A stretch of 64,000 nucleotides of DNA from the NCBI GenBank assembly GCA_905221605.1, contig CAJNDS010002368.1, positions 1,271,011 through 1,335,010 on the forward strand, written 5' to 3'. This stretch comes from Symbiodinium natans (taxonomy: Eukaryota > Sar > Dinophyceae > Suessiales > Symbiodiniaceae). This document shows positions 31,263 to 43,924 of this stretch, piece after piece; the stretch's first letter is position 1, and each line of letters opens with the position of its first letter. The translations under genes and the position numbers were made by a program. A model generated the notes under the pieces. That model saw only the letters and a list, made by a program, of their open reading frames with translations. It did not search any database and had not been told where the DNA came from.

Positions 31263-32600
31263 AGGGCATGCTAATCCTGGCACCAAGGATTGGGCCCTCC
31301 TGTGACCTGTATGCTTGTGGTCCACCTGCGATGCTTGTGCCATCGGGCCAGCAGAGTTTTGCCGTTATCCCACGTGTCCAGCTTGGGGCGCTTGGCGGGG
31401 ATTGTTCGCTGCAAGTGGCACATCGCAACTGAGACTGTCCGAGAGCCGTCTTGGAATTGTCCGAGAAACAGGTTTTTTAGCTGAAAAAAGAGGCCCACAA
31501 AATCCTCCTCGCCTGAGCACCAGTTCTTAGCTTGCTGGATGAGACAATGCCCGCCAGGTCGAATACTTCTGAGCCTTTTCCGCGGTGGGACTTCTGCACT
31601 GTGCACTTACTGGGGTGTTGTGTCATGTGGCGACCAGGTGGACTGGAGCTGCTGCCATCAGTGAATCTTGACAGGCCCAAGTCCCCAAGTCCATGCAGCC
31701 GGCGCTGATGTTCAGGGGTGTGAAGTATTGGCAGGTTTGCCTTGGCCTACGCCAATTGGGCGCAAGCCGGGCGTGGCGCTGAGGTCCTGGTAGGTGCGTG
31801 TGCCAGCACAGCAATACAGCAGCACGCCGCAACAGGGACAGGAGAGGCTTGAGAGGCCGTGGGTTGTTCAATGCATCAGGTGTCCACCAACTGAGAAGCG
31901 CTACGGCCTCCTCTGGGCACTCAAGGACACGTCAGCAGCCGGCCGTACCAATTAGTGACTGCTGGAAACAAGAGAGCCTTGTCCAACGTGCAGGAGCTCA
32001 AGAGCGAGAAAACGGAACGCAGCGAGGAGAGAGGGTGATGAAGGGGCAGGGGGGGATCCTTTGTCATCTTTTTCAGCATGAGTACGGCAGGAGCTGGCCG
32101 AAGTGGAAAAGGGAGAGGTGAAGCTGGTCCTGTCTCGCTGCTTAAAACGATCCAGGCTCGCGACGCCAAGACACAAGAGTCACCTTGACGAGATTCAGCA
32201 CGGGCGGAAGGTACTCTCGTCTTGGCAGTTGCTGGGAAGCCGCAGAGATGTTGGCTTCTGCCTCGTCTTGGCGGGGAGCCCTACACGCTTGCTGTCCCAG
32301 TACAGGCAAGCTTACTGGTGGTCCCACAATGTGCATGGGGCCATTTCTGGGGGTCAAGTTCTCTTATCAGCATGTGTAGTTTTTGAATACTTCCTGGCCT
32401 TAGCTTGCGGAGGAACCCAGTATCCCTCAATCTTAACCTCTTAACACCTACTCCCCAAACCCTAAACCGGCAAAGACAGATGTGCGGAATGTTTCACACC
32501 AGGAGTCCCCGAAGTCGGGGACTCCGTGTCCCCAACCTCCCGAAACCTGTAAATCCGCAGCAATGCAACACGGGGTTTCCCGTGTTGCCAACCAAAGGCT
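31263..32600. other. No confident gene
   Basis: Short frames on both strands only. A CCCTAAA motif lies at 32459. No transposon ends or RNA genes are visible. Confidence 0.4.
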
Positions 32601-32604
32601 GAGT

Positions 32605-32780
32605 ATGTCGGATGACTTCGTGAACTCCCATCTGGATGCTGTTCGGCAGGCAGGTTATAGATTGCCAGCAGTATCTGGCCTTGTGGGTCTGGTGGAGGCA
32701 AAACGAGCTAGTCTGCTGGATTCCCACTACACTCTGGCACAAGAGCTCTACGAGCAGGCACAGCCTTGTTCGCCACCACG
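32605..32780 (+). CDS. Candidate exon, unassigned
   Basis: The frame reads MSDDFVNSHLDAVRQAGYRL and on to EAKRASLLDSHYTLAQELYE. Composition and helicity look like real coding sequence. An ATG at 32606 could be a start or an internal Met. It is followed at once by a large CA-rich array. No family is recognised. Confidence 0.35.
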
Positions 32781-32865
32781 TAGATGTGTAAATCGTTTAT
32801 CAGACAACATTTCCAGAGTCCATTCGTCGCGGTGGGACGAGTCTCACAGCTCCTGCTTTCACTCA

Positions 32866-33078
32866 CTCACACACACAAACACACAAACACACAAACACAC
32901 ATACACACATACACACATACACACATACACACATACACACATACACACATACACACATACACACATACACACATACACACATACACACATACACACATAC
33001 ACACATACACACATACACACATACACACATACACACATACACGCACACACACACACACACACACACATGGGGGGGGGG
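32866..33078. repeat. ATACACAC octamer array ending in a 10-G tract
   Basis: Over 170 bp of ATACACAC units (period 8) are preceded by ACACACAA variants and followed by a CA run and a G tract at 33069-33078. All six frames are open through it, which creates spurious Thr/His and Cys/Val frames. Confidence 0.97.
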
Positions 33079-33106
33079 ATGTCTGATTAGGGTCTGGCTC
33101 ATCAGC

Positions 33107-33294
33107 TACACTGGACCTCCAGGAGCGAAGACACTTGTCAAGCTCAGCGCTCCTACGGGCTGCCAGCTCAGGATGCAAGGATGTTGATGCAGTAAACGTA
33201 AATTGCCTCATCGGGTCTTCGACACAGGCCGACCAGGCTGTCCAGCGGGCGGCACAGTGCCGGGCAGAAGGCCTGATGCCATGGAAAGTGTGAT
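33107..33294 (+). CDS. Candidate exon, unassigned
   Basis: The frame reads LDLQERRHLSSSALLRAASS and later SSTQADQAVQRAAQCRAEG, ending at a stop near 33292. It is amphipathic and helix-rich. It could continue the candidate exon before the octamer array, but this is not proven. Confidence 0.3.
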
Positions 33295-34376
33295 GCAAGA
33301 CTGCCTTGCTCGACAGCCGTCTGGTCAGGTCCTTCGATCTCTTCTCGGTGGAACTTGCAACCGTACGTCCTCGGTCCTGCACACATCCAGCGAATCCTCC
33401 AGGCTGCGAGAGCAACTCTTTCTGTGTCGAAGGCATGCGGCATCATTGATAGGGGAAGAATGTTGCTGGATGTTGCTGGATGTAGTTGTCCACCAGTCTG
33501 GAACGGCTGACTTTCGCTGCCAAACTCGTTCATACAGGGTGGAGAGCCCTTGTGCAACTTTGTGCAACTTCATGCAATGTAGGTTGCGGGCAAGTCGTAG
33601 CTGAATGTGCTAGAAGCCTGCATATCGCAGTAAGCCTTGGCACACCGAGACACAGCACAATGGGAAACGACCATGCTCCGAAAGTGTTCTTGCCTGGACA
33701 GCTGCGCAATGGCGGAGACACGCTGCCGAGCACGATGTGAGGGCAACATTCGCCATCAGCCTTCATGCGACTCGCTATGATCTTTCGATCAGTATGTTCT
33801 CGGGGGGTAGCATGAGGTAGCAGGGTGTTCAATACGATATGCCAGGGACATCAGTTCTGGGGGATCATCTTGCTGTCAGGGTTATGCAAGTACAGCTGCG
33901 CAACTCTCCCAAGTGTTTGGCTTGTGTTGGCTTACTGGGTGTTGTCAGTTTTTGTCCCTGCTCGCCTTCCCTTCCGTGGCGGACCGACTTAGGAGATTTC
34001 GCGCCTGGGGTCTGATGTTTGATCTCTCGTTTTGTGCGCTGGATCGCGACTGAAGAGCCGGGTATTGTACGCTATGACCGCACCGATTCGGGACTCTTGG
34101 CTGCAAGCGAGTGTGCCAGCAGGATAGGTATCCTGCAGGATTCATGAGCCCCCCCCCCCCGCGCTCGAGAAGTCTCATGGCCGAGAAAAATGATGACATT
34201 CGCAACGTAGTAACTTTTCGCCAACATCCGTAAAGCTTGCGGGTAAGGATGTCAAATCCAAGCGGTACCACCTGCAACAAACTCATGGGGACTCCTTTGT
34301 GGGCAGCTTCGAGGCGCGGTAGCAGCACTAGCAGCACTGGCAGCACTGAAATGATCAAAAGGTCGTTCTTGAGCAG
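33295..34376. other. No confident gene
   Basis: The segment holds a 10-C tract near 34150 and short frames. Nothing is recognisable on either strand. Confidence 0.4.
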
Positions 34377-34620
34377 TTGAAGGCTTCTCCGTCTTCAATC
34401 CTTTGGGGCGAGCTCTTTCCAGAGAAGGAGCTGGGTCAGCTGAGTGCAAAGCGAGTGCTGCTGGGAGTGGTTCGTGGGAATGCCAGCAAGTGCAAGTTCG
34501 TGCACAAGCGCAACGCGCAAACCGCTCAACCACAATTCACAGCACGTTCATGGCAGCACAACAGTAAGATACTCAAGGGCATAAACGAACTAGGAAATGA
34601 TAACCAAGGAATGTAAGGAG
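34377..34620 (+). CDS. Candidate exon, unassigned
   Basis: The frame contains ILWGELFPEKELGQLSAKRV followed by LLGVVRGNASKCKFVHKRN. The hydrophilic C-terminal end may run past the true exon boundary. No domain is recognised. Confidence 0.28.
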
Positions 34621-35035
34621 TTGGCTCAAGCCGAGCATAAAATCTTGGCAGGACGGTGTTTTTGTTGGCAGTTTTCTTGCTCGTCTTTGCTTCTGTAGTC
34701 ATTCTACTGTACCTACCCTGTACTGTTGCTCATTGTTGTTAGCACCTTCTCTGACGCCTCCCTCGTGATGTGGTAAGGCGCATTAAGGCACCGTCTTTTC
34801 CAGCTATTTTTGTCACCAGGACCGTGCTCTGAACCGGCCTTCCCTTTAACTTGTGTACTTGTACAAAGGTCCGAAAGGTAGAACCTGCCGCGCAAAACGA
34901 AAGAACGTTTTTACAATCCTATCTTCGATGCAGCTTGTTTACGGCAGCTCGACATTCAGGACGTCGGCAGTTGATTTGTTTCTTAACGTGAGAACCAGAA
35001 GTATCTATTCTTGGAGAGTTTATCTTGGCCCATTC
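34621..35035. other. No gene seen; contains the 10-mer TTGGCTCAAG
   Basis: TTGGCTCAAG at 34621-34630 equals the last ten bases of the conserved dinoflagellate spliced leader. The other bases do not match, and no intact gene follows. The rest is unremarkable. Confidence 0.35.
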
Positions 35036-35345
35036 GAGTAGTGCTGCGCTTGAAGATCTTTCGACACATAGAGCCCCGCAGGAGCGGAACTTCTTGCGTC
35101 AAGTTCTTGAAGAAGGAAACATGTCCTTCGGAGTAAGGCGTGCCGCTTCATCTTGAGAACAGCACGCGGAAGTATTGCAGCTACAAGTCTTGTGCGCAGG
35201 GATACTTTCCAGATGGAGTACCGGATTGCTTGGGAGCCCATCGCAAAGCAGCAGATGCAAGCTCGGGGCGAGACCCGAAGTCGAACGCTTGTTGTTGTCC
35301 ATGTCCATGGCCTTTGGGCATTTGGGATTTCGCCGTGTTTTCTGA
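35036..35345 (+). CDS. Candidate exons, unassigned
   Basis: The stretch SAALEDLSTHRAPQERNFLR continues to QVLEEGNMSFGVRRA near 35038-35155. A second, from about 35205, reads QMEYRIAWEPIAKQQMQARG. Both are charged helices that could form one coiled-coil product. Family unknown. Confidence 0.3.
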
Positions 35346-37420
35346 GTATTTTTGAGATCTGGGCTGTTGGGGGTGTGAGGTGCTTCAGAGTAGGTAGGGG
35401 GGGTGGGGGGTGTCGAGGGTTGGAGGGTTTGGTCTAGCAGTCTGGCAGGCTAGCACTGCTTATCAGTGCTTTTGCAGTGGGTGTTGGGCTTGGAGGGTTT
35501 GGGCTTGCGCTGCAGCATTGCGCAGCCTTTGGGGAAAACTTTGCGGGTGGGCACTGATGCTCCTTCCAACCCCTCCCGCCTTCCCAATCCCCCCCGCCCC
35601 AACCCGACACCAGGCAACCTGCAACACAAGCAGTAATTGCCAATCAGCTTGCTATGGGCCCAGACAACCGCTGAAGACCATCAAAAAGGTGTGATTTCAC
35701 GTTGGTTCCGGCGAGAATGCACGCACTGACTTACCGTAAAGCAGATCAAGACATGTCTATGGCGATGCTGGCGGGGGTGGGGGTGGGGCGACTCCGGTGG
35801 GACGGTGACGAGGGCAGATGGCTTGTGTCGGCCCTGGTGTTGTTGGCAGCCGCAGGACCATCGATGGCAAGCTGGTGATCCTTCTTCATGGCTCAAATCT
35901 GAGAGTCTTCTTATTTTTTATCCTGGTAGAAGTTTGGTAGATCTCAGCAGATGCCCATGAGGTTTGTGTTGACTCCAAGACTCTAAGGGTACAGCGGCCG
36001 CATTACAAGTTCCTGGGGCTGGTCCAAGCTGGTGAAACCTTTATGGAAACAGGGCTTCACAGCTCTCCAGTGGCACTCAGAACGAGTTTAGGGCCAGTTT
36101 AGAACGTTGGGATGTTTAGGGTGGTTAGAGCGCTCGCAAAGAGGTGTGCCTCTTGGACATGCCTGGCTTCGGAAGGAGTAGCATCAACATGCTTCCCGCC
36201 AGCAGGAAGAGTGATGGTGAGTGCATATCATGCCCAGCAATGCTTTCGGCTTGACCCTTCGTGGCAGCTTGTCCTGGATATGTCTGCCCAGGAAGGTCCT
36301 ACATAGCACGCCTTCAAACATGCAACGAGGTTAACTAAATGGTCTCTTCTTTCTTTGCAATTTCTCGACCTGTTCTTGCAGATCTTCAGCTGAAAAGAAT
36401 CTAGATTGAGCTTAGCTGTGGCTGTGAGATTTTGGGGAGGAGGTGCCGTCACACAAGCTTGGCTTCCGCAGGCTCGCAAGGTACACATCGTCGCTCGGAG
36501 CTAGAGCAACAGAGTTGTGTGTCACAGTAGCCACAGACTCTGTTGCACTGTCGGCAAGGAACGGCACTTCTCTATGAACGACTGTAATGCTTCTAACGGA
36601 GTTACAAGGAAGCGACAGAACTCGGTTAGTTGGCGAGGTGATGCTATGATTGATGCTGGAAGTCTATTGAATAGGTAGTGTTTTTCATTATGTCTCTCCC
36701 TCTCTCATCTCTCCGTCTTCGGGCTTCTTTTGATTGCAAATGTTTGTGCGCACCACCTTGGCAGCCAGGCCGGCCCAAGCCACGGGACGTGGACGTCGGC
36801 GGTCCAAGCGGTGCACCTCGGAATTTCCAGTCCCCACCGTCGGGCTGCAAATGCAGAAAGCGACCACGGGTCGAGGAAAAAGATGCCGGAGAACAGCCGA
36901 CCCGCAAAACCCGAAGCCTTGAGCCGGCATCGTTTGTGATCTTGGGGACGTGAAGCCATGTTTGCCTCGATTGGCAGCATGCAGTGTTATACATAGGCTT
37001 AGGGCTCCAAGCATTTCTGGGGACCTGATCTTGGTCCTATTACATATTTAACCGTAATTCGTTTTGCTTGTTTAGATTTTTGTTTGCTTGACAGCAAGTT
37101 GTTTGCAATGCCTAAGAATGTAGGCCGCTAGGTGCCATCTGTCTTTCGAAGCCCGTAGGTGATGCCATGACGTGCAGTTGTCATGAACACCTAAGGCGAT
37201 GGAATGCGCCCTTGTCCAGCTGGCTGCGTGTCTGCAGTCCCTAAATCCCTACTAGCATGATCGGGCATGGGCAAAGGCAGCTGATTTGTGCGCATGGTCA
37301 TGGGGTGTTTGTGTCAGGCTTTCTCAGACAAGATAAGGCAACATCTCGACTCTCTCGTGCTGTCGAAGTTCATTGAAGCAATGCGGTTCCGCAAGCCAAC
37401 CAGGCAGCATTGTCACCGAT
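35346..37420. other. No confident gene; G/T-rich and C-rich patches
   Basis: 35380-35430 is GGGGGTGGGGG-rich, and 35570-35610 is C-rich. Frames at 36112-36306 and 36678-36953 are open but have no domain; the latter has overlapping open frames on both strands, typical of unconstrained GC-rich DNA. Confidence 0.4.
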
Positions 37421-37424
37421 ATGA

Positions 37425-37690
37425 CTGCAACGCGTTGCGTCTAATGATGACACCCTGCATCAGATTCGAGTTATGCGTGGCACGCGTGCGAAGCATGCAA
37501 GGGACGTTTCTATTGCCTTGCAAAACCTCAGTGGGGAAAGTGCAGCAAATCATCGATATATTCAGTACCATACAGTCTCAGAAGCGGCACAGAGAAACAA
37601 CGAGAGATCCCACGCTCACGATGTGCAGTCAGTGCCCTTTGTTCCTGAGAGAAGTAAAATGCAGCACCTACTCCTGAAGAGAAAGAGTGG
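37425..37690 (+). CDS. Candidate exon, unassigned
   Basis: The frame after the stop at 37422 reads LQRVASNDDTLHQIRVMRGT, then KHARDVSIALQNLSGESAAN and VSEAAQRNNERSHAHDVQSV. It stays open far longer than other frames here and is rich in helix-forming polar residues. Family unknown. Confidence 0.35.
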
Positions 37691-38439
37691 CAGAGATGCC
37701 ACTACCACACTTTCGTTCATCTGTGCACCCCGTCAGTTTGGTCTCCTACCGCGAGTCTTGCCAAACGGCACTGCGGGTCTGCCGGGATTCACCGCACCTG
37801 GTCTCACACCAGCGCCTGGGCTGCACGAAGCTGCAGCCATCCGTGTTTTTCTTCTATAAAACGCACAGAGAACTCCACTAGCGCCCTCTGATCTCTTGCG
37901 AGGCACGCTCTGATTGATCCCATCTTCACCCTGGACGACATTTTCCCACTGGAGGCACCATACGGAGCCTTGAGCAAGGAATGGATCGCGGAGAAACCAG
38001 GCTGGCCAATCCGGACAGTGGGCGGTTGTCGGTTGCCGGATGAGAGCTGTTTTGCCTTTCAGTGCAGGCAAGCAGGCTGTGGAGTTTGACAAGTTCTTGG
38101 GGAAACTTGGGCAAGAGCCTGCTTGTTCTTCTTGATCTGTGGAACCCGGCCCACCGTCTGATTGTGGTTGCAGCTTGCTCAGGAGAAGCAAGACATTCCT
38201 GTGGACCATCTTCACTGGTGGCTCGTGCTGCAGTGTGACTTGTTCTGCGCGTGCTATTTGCAGGATCTAGCTGCTTGTTCAACACTTTGAGGCAAGTCAG
38301 ATACGGACCCTGGTCGTGAGGCCTTGCAGGCTGGCTGACTAGCTGACGAGTCGAGAATAGAGAAAATTTCGAGATCTTCGCTTCAGAGAGGGTGTGCTAG
38401 GAAAAAATTACTTTGCAAGCTTCCCACCAACCTAGTCGT
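37691..38439. other. No confident gene
   Basis: Short frames in several directions. The frame from 37473 continues to 37859 but loses helical character. Confidence 0.4.
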
Positions 38440-38635
38440 GTAGCCTGGGTGGTGCGCTGATGTTTGCTGATGTGCGCCCTGCTCTGGCAGGCAGTGATGC
38501 GTCTCAGGCAGCACCTGTCCATGCGGATCTGCATATCCCATGTCACAAAGGCTCGCTCGACCCGCTTGCTGCCTCTTCTCTCGCTTCTTTCTCTTTTCCC
38601 TGGCAGCATGCTTTGTTGCCAATGTAACAGGAGTT
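38440..38635 (+). CDS. Candidate exon, unassigned
   Basis: The frame reads GGALMFADVRPALAGSDASQ and then AAPVHADLHIPCHKGSLDPL, with a stop near 38632. Composition is plausible for coding. Family unknown. Confidence 0.22.
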
Positions 38636-39090
38636 CATCTCTGAAGCTCGAGCAGGAACCAACGGAGCTAGTTCTAACGCCCACGTGTCCTATGCTTATT
38701 TCACTCTGACCTGTGTGGTGCGAATCTGCAAGCTGCAAGTCCATTGGGCGGTGCAACGTGGCTGGGGGCCCTTCATTCTTTTCTCTTCTCTGAGGCTGTT
38801 CTTCTGCAAGTGCCCTCTGAGGGACTCTGATCACGAGTGCATGGACGCAGCATCCACAGAGCATGTCGGGTGTCCACAAATTCGCAAAGGTACATAAAGG
38901 ACAGGCTATCCGCATTCCTTGCAGGTGTGGAGAAGGCCCTTGTGCCCCACACTCTCACATTGCGTGCGATGTCCACCACAAGTAGCCTTTTTTTTCTGTA
39001 GTTTTTCCAGGCGCCGAAAGAGATCCCGCCATGGGCATTGGAGGCCCCTTCCTGTGGCGGTGTCACCAGGGTCACACATACCATCACAGC
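38636..39090. other. No gene seen
   Basis: No domain or repeat is visible. Confidence 0.4.
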
Positions 39091-39152
39091 AGTGTGTCAC
39101 AGCCGTGTCACACCGTGTGTCACACCATGTGTCACACCATATGTCACACCAT
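39091..39152. repeat. GTGTCACACCAT dodecamer repeat
   Basis: Four to five tandem 12-mers (GTGTCACACCAT, ATGTCACACCAT and variants). Confidence 0.85.
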
Positions 39153-40619
39153 CAAAAGCGGATGGTGCGAAGCAGGTGACCTCTACCACGGCGTCAAGCT
39201 CCATCGGCTCCAAGTCTCTTCCAAGTGTCCTTCTCAGGTCTCGGAGGCCGTCTTTGGAGTACTGACCCTCCCACAAAAGGTGTACGTTCAGACTGCTCTT
39301 CTGAGGTGTGGACTCTCCAGCGGGCAAGGTTCCATCCGTGTGATCAGTGATCGCAGTGATCGCCCATGTCGGATGTGCGGCCTGGAAGGCCAGAGCCTTC
39401 AACGCATTGGAGACAGTGCAAGAAGTGGCGGAGGCACACCGGCACACCCCAGAGCTCTCCAGACATTCTTGAGAGCTTGGCACCAGCTTGGCTTGGACAG
39501 GTGCTCTCAAGATGTACCACGGCAAAGCAGGAATCGCGGCCACAATCACCTACCAAGGAGGCGTGGTTTTCCCGACATCTCCTCAATTTGGGGGATAAGG
39601 CGGGCACAATCCCTTTGATTATTGTTGTGACTGTTTTTCATATGATTGTTAGTGGCATGTTCTCCTCGGGGCATCTCTCCTAGAAGATCGCCCAGACGGT
39701 CCCGTGCACTCCTTGCAGTGCCCCCCCACAGATGATCCTCGAGATGCCCATAAAGCCATAAAACCACGCAGGGCGCGCCAATGAATTGATGAATTGTAAA
39801 CGCGGAGGACTTCGCAGAACTTCCAACCTTATGCAGCCTGAATACAATCTTCATACCCATCCCTAAACCAATTCACCCTGGCTTACAGCAATCAAAACAC
39901 GTTTCTACCAGGAAACAGAACCTCCCAGACCGGCAAAAGTTGAGTTCAGGCAGGCGATTTTGTGGGTGAGCTGCACATGGACAAGCTGGAGAAGCGTTCT
40001 CTTGCTGTTCCACTGCCAACATTGCACCTAGTCGGAAATCGATGGTGATGAATGCCGACTCCTTGTTCGTGCTTCCTCCGCGCTACTAAGGCCCATGCAG
40101 CCAAAGGGAAGCCAGACGCATGCTCAGTCGTACGAAAGTTGCCAGTCGCATGCTCTAAGCATGTGCTTCGTGATTGTCCGAAAACTTGGAGGTTTGCAAG
40201 CTCCAAAGGCTTTAGGGAGACTGTCAACCTGCGCGAGACATTGAGGACAAGCGGGTCATGATGGCAGAACGCTGTGCAAAGAGGGAGAGAGCGAAAGAGA
40301 GATTAGGGAACGAGTAGCCACTGCCTGTTGAATGACACAACGGGCCAGTTACGGATGACTAGGACAGATGCAGGCAGCTCGAAGGGGTTTCGAGATCGAG
40401 CAGCGGCGCACGTCCTCATGAAGACTTGTCTTGAATTAAGTCTCTCTTCGGAGGTTGCTTGTTGTTCCCTGCATTCTTTCTCAAAGCCGCAGAGTTCCAA
40501 GAAGTTCCGCGTGTGTAAGGAAACACAAGCATCGCTCTGCAGCTTCCTTGGGAATGAGCCGTGACTTGGGCAGCAGTGGGTGGCATTCTGCCAGGCTGTT
40601 CTTTGAGTTGGACGCAAGG
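39153..40619. other. No confident gene
   Basis: Overlapping open frames exist on both strands at 39100-39620, and neither shows a domain. The rest has short frames only. Confidence 0.35.
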
Positions 40620-40929
40620 ATTCTTTGCAAAATGTGCTATCTGTGACCACCAAGAAAGGATACGGAACTACCTTCCTTGCCCAGACTCGATCAGAGCCGA
40701 AGCTTCAGGAGAGCAATGCGGGGCCGTTCAGGTATTCCAATGTATTTCACCTCTGTTCACCTTCACCCGACTTGTTGCTTCTTGCGCTTCAAATGCACGT
40801 CGCAAGGACTATGGCAGCGTGGGCCCAAAGGGGCCTGAGCAAGTGTCGATGACAGGGCGCAGAGAAGCCTCGGAAGCAGGTCCACCTGTGGTAGTCAGTG
40901 TTGTGTCTTGCGTTGAAGCCGGATTGTGA
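40620..40929 (+). CDS. Candidate C-terminal exons, unassigned
   Basis: One frame reads NVLSVTTKKGYGTTFLAQTR and ends at TTCAG|GTATTCC near 40731. A second reads KDYGSVGPKGPEQVSMTGRR to a stop at 40927. These could be the last two exons of a gene. No family is recognised. Confidence 0.25.
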
Positions 40930-41700
40930 GTCAACACACTCGCACCCGACTGCACCGTACTCGGGTGCAAAAAAAACACAACACCATGGCCGGGCAGTTT
41001 ACCTAATTCCTGGAGCTTGGCCCCCGAAATAGTGCCGCCGAAGGTCACGATCTGAAATCGCTGTTTATGAATGTGGGGGGGATCACCGTTGCTGAGGGTT
41101 GTGTTCCTGGTGACTGTCGATTTGGCCCATCAATGGTTGAGGGGGCTGCCTTTAATCAAGGACGGGCTGCTAATCCTGGCCGAAGCCCTGATTTGCAGGC
41201 CTGCCCAAAATCGGTCGTGCACACAAGGCCGGGGGGGTGGGGGGGTTGAAAGTGTGCAGCAAGCAGTGTCTCAAAAGCTGGTTCTCAATCGCCATGTAGT
41301 AGTACGCAGCAAGTACTCAGTAGAGGGTGGTGAGGTAGTAACGTTCCACCCCCAGAGCTCCGCAGGCCCCTCGACGAACTGCAGGAGGGCTGGTCTCAAG
41401 GCTGCAAATGTCGCACAGTTCAAAGGGCCAAGGGAGCCCCGAAAACCTCTTTCCACACGTCGTTTCCACGCGTCGTGCCAAGGTGGTCTGCCGAGCAGAG
41501 CTTCCACCGCCTCCTTTCAAGACGGAGGCACGTTGCCATTCGCTGTTGTGATATAGGTCGTGATGTGGGTTGGGGTTGTCAACGTGTTTCAGGCCGTGAA
41601 ATGCAGCATTACCAGATGTGCCTCCAAAGCAACTGAACAACGACGCTAGGCCTCAATGCCTCTCAGAAATCGGCTAAGCTTTAAGACCTTTTTGAGTTGT
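40930..41700. other. No confident gene
   Basis: The segment has a short G tract near 41230. The + frame from 41071 is open for 161 codons but its composition is not convincing, and a - strand frame overlaps it. Confidence 0.35.
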
Positions 41701-42035
41701 GGGACTACTTGTGGAATGTTTTGTCACTTAGGACTCGAGGATCCCCAACCGATTCGACATCGGCTCATTTGCAGCTCGCCTGAGTGTTGAGAGAGGACGA
41801 GTGACACTGAGTGAGAGTGGTGCGCTTGAAATTTTGCCCCCAGCGAAGGCCCGGCCAGAAAAGCGAAGGAAGCTGTTGAGGCTTTGGGCTACAGCTACTC
41901 ACCTCGCACGGCCCAGGCAAAACCATCAGCCAGAGACCCAAAGCCTGTGCGTTTGAGGAGGATACTGTGAAACTTTATCTTGGCAAGGTCAACGAGGTCT
42001 TAGAGGAGCTGAAGGGGAAAATCCCAAATTTTTAG
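41700..42035 (+). CDS. Candidate C-terminal exons, unassigned
   Basis: The last open stretch reads EEDTVKLYLGKVNEVLEELK and then GKIPNF with a stop at 42033. A preceding stretch reads EAVEALGYSYSPRTAQAKPS. The terminal helix looks like real coding sequence. Family unknown. Confidence 0.28.
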
Positions 42036-43924
42036 CGTGTGTGAACATGAACATGAATAGAAATTATGACTGCCTGCATTGGCCGCATTGGCAGTGACAA
42101 TCAAAAGGTATGTCCAGGTTGACGTCGGTCAGCCATCAAAGATGGCTGACCTTCTTCAACGCATCGCCTACAACTTCTCTTGGAAGGCAGTCTTTCCCGA
42201 AAGGGTCGCCTGTCGCACCCTGTCGTCTGCTGCCAACAAGGGATCCATTGCCAAAGGCAATATAAGAATGTAGTGTGAGTGCTGCTCTCGCGCATTCAGA
42301 CTTGCGCTGCAGCTTCGGATTATGCTTGAGGCATGTGTTCCTCCATGTGTATAGAGCAAGGGCTTTGTGCGCGAAAACCGTAACAATCGACGGTCGCAGT
42401 GGGTCAAACACGGCACATTTTTTGATCAGCAGCCGCTTCAATACTTGCAGGTCCTTCAAGAATGGCCTGATGGCCGGTTCATCCAGGCTGCTGACTGGCC
42501 TCGCAAGAGTGGTGTCACGACGTGAGCTCGTCTTTTGTGTGCTAGGCTGTGTCGCTTGCACGGTTTCATCCGAGCGTTGAGGAGGAATTGCAGGCCCCGA
42601 AACATGCGGCGGCTTTTACATGAAGCTTGCCTTTCGTGACTTTTGAAATGTCTCTGTAGTGCTGGCAGGAGGGCTTGATGAGCTGCTTCTCACAGGAGTT
42701 GGAGCTTGGTGCTAAGATTCCCCCCGATGCCTTTGTGAAGCGGGTGTGCCTTTATGTAATATCCCAGGCCGCAGAATGCAAAACAGTCAGCAAAGCCCAA
42801 GAGACGAAGGGCGACATGGCAGCAAATGGCAATTAATGGCAGCAAAGGGAGGAGAGGAGTGGATGAGGTTCTGATGCTTAGCCCTGCTGGATTGTGTTGG
42901 CTGAGGCTCTGCGCCATTCTGTCGCAAATATCCATCTGGGAGAGGAATCGAAGCCTTCGCTCCTCCTGGAGGTCAGTAGCTCAGCGATGCGTCCCATCCA
43001 AAAACTTTTTAGCACAGGATTGTGCTGTTTCAGGATGTCAGGCTCCCCACGGAGGAACTCCCTCGAAATTTTTTTCCGCTCGAGGCGCCTCGAAAAGGGA
43101 AGTGTGTGAAACATTGTGAAACCGCGCATAAAGTCTGCACGGCATAGGAATCCAGAATTTGCTGTACGTTTGTAGTCGGCCGGTGGAGCCTCAACGTTTC
43201 TTTTTCGCATCCCTGTTTCACCCTCTTTCCACTCCCTGGCTTCCTTGCATTTTTCGCAGTTCTCCTGCCTGCCATCTCTGCCTGCTTTTCTCAATTCTTT
43301 TCCTCTGTTTCAGGAAATCCTTTCACGCAACATCTTGTGGTTGGTGGCGCGGCTTGTGTGCAAATTGGCCGTGCCCCTGCTACGCAATGCTGAATCCTTT
43401 ACCGCATTGACAGGCGTGCCCGACCTGCATCGACCAAGGACCTGACACCTGCACCGCCGGGACTTGGGCAGGCACGATGCCGCACAGAGTGCAGGGGAAG
43501 AAAACTCTCCATCAACACGCCAGCACATCTGGAGGAGAAGTCGGCTTCGGTGGGAGGCGACGCGGGAAACAAGCCTTGCCGTTAGAATGTTGGCATATTT
43601 TTTCGATGATAGAATCGCACTGCCGCGATGAACTGGCAGAGGAACACCTGGTGCCATGGACACACTCGTTGCTGGGATGGGGAGGCCAAACTTCTACTTA
43701 GGCCCTTGAACGCTGCCGAGAGCATCACATCTCACCAAAACATCACCAATGCATGGCTCGCAGATGCTCGACGGAGCTCTCATAACGAACGCTCGCGAAA
43801 TGAACTGAAATGAACGAAGAACCGAAGGTAACCCGACCAGCCAGCTTCAAGAACCCAATATGCATGACTTGTGATCAGGAATCTAACTGGCACGCGCCAC
43901 ACCACTTTGCATCAAGCTATCGCA
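42036..43924. other. No confident gene
   Basis: Frames at 42079-42273 (+) and 42136-42561 (-) overlap, and neither has a domain. Between 43240 and 43350 a T/C-rich stretch is present. No repeats are notable. Confidence 0.35.

Noticed and set aside
31245-31305. TAGCTCAGTGG motif resembling a tRNA D-arm
   Set aside because: It is part of a local direct repeat and no T-arm follows.
32859-33102. Thr/His and Cys/Val repeat frames
   Set aside because: They arise from the ATACACAC microsatellite, which lacks stops in all frames.
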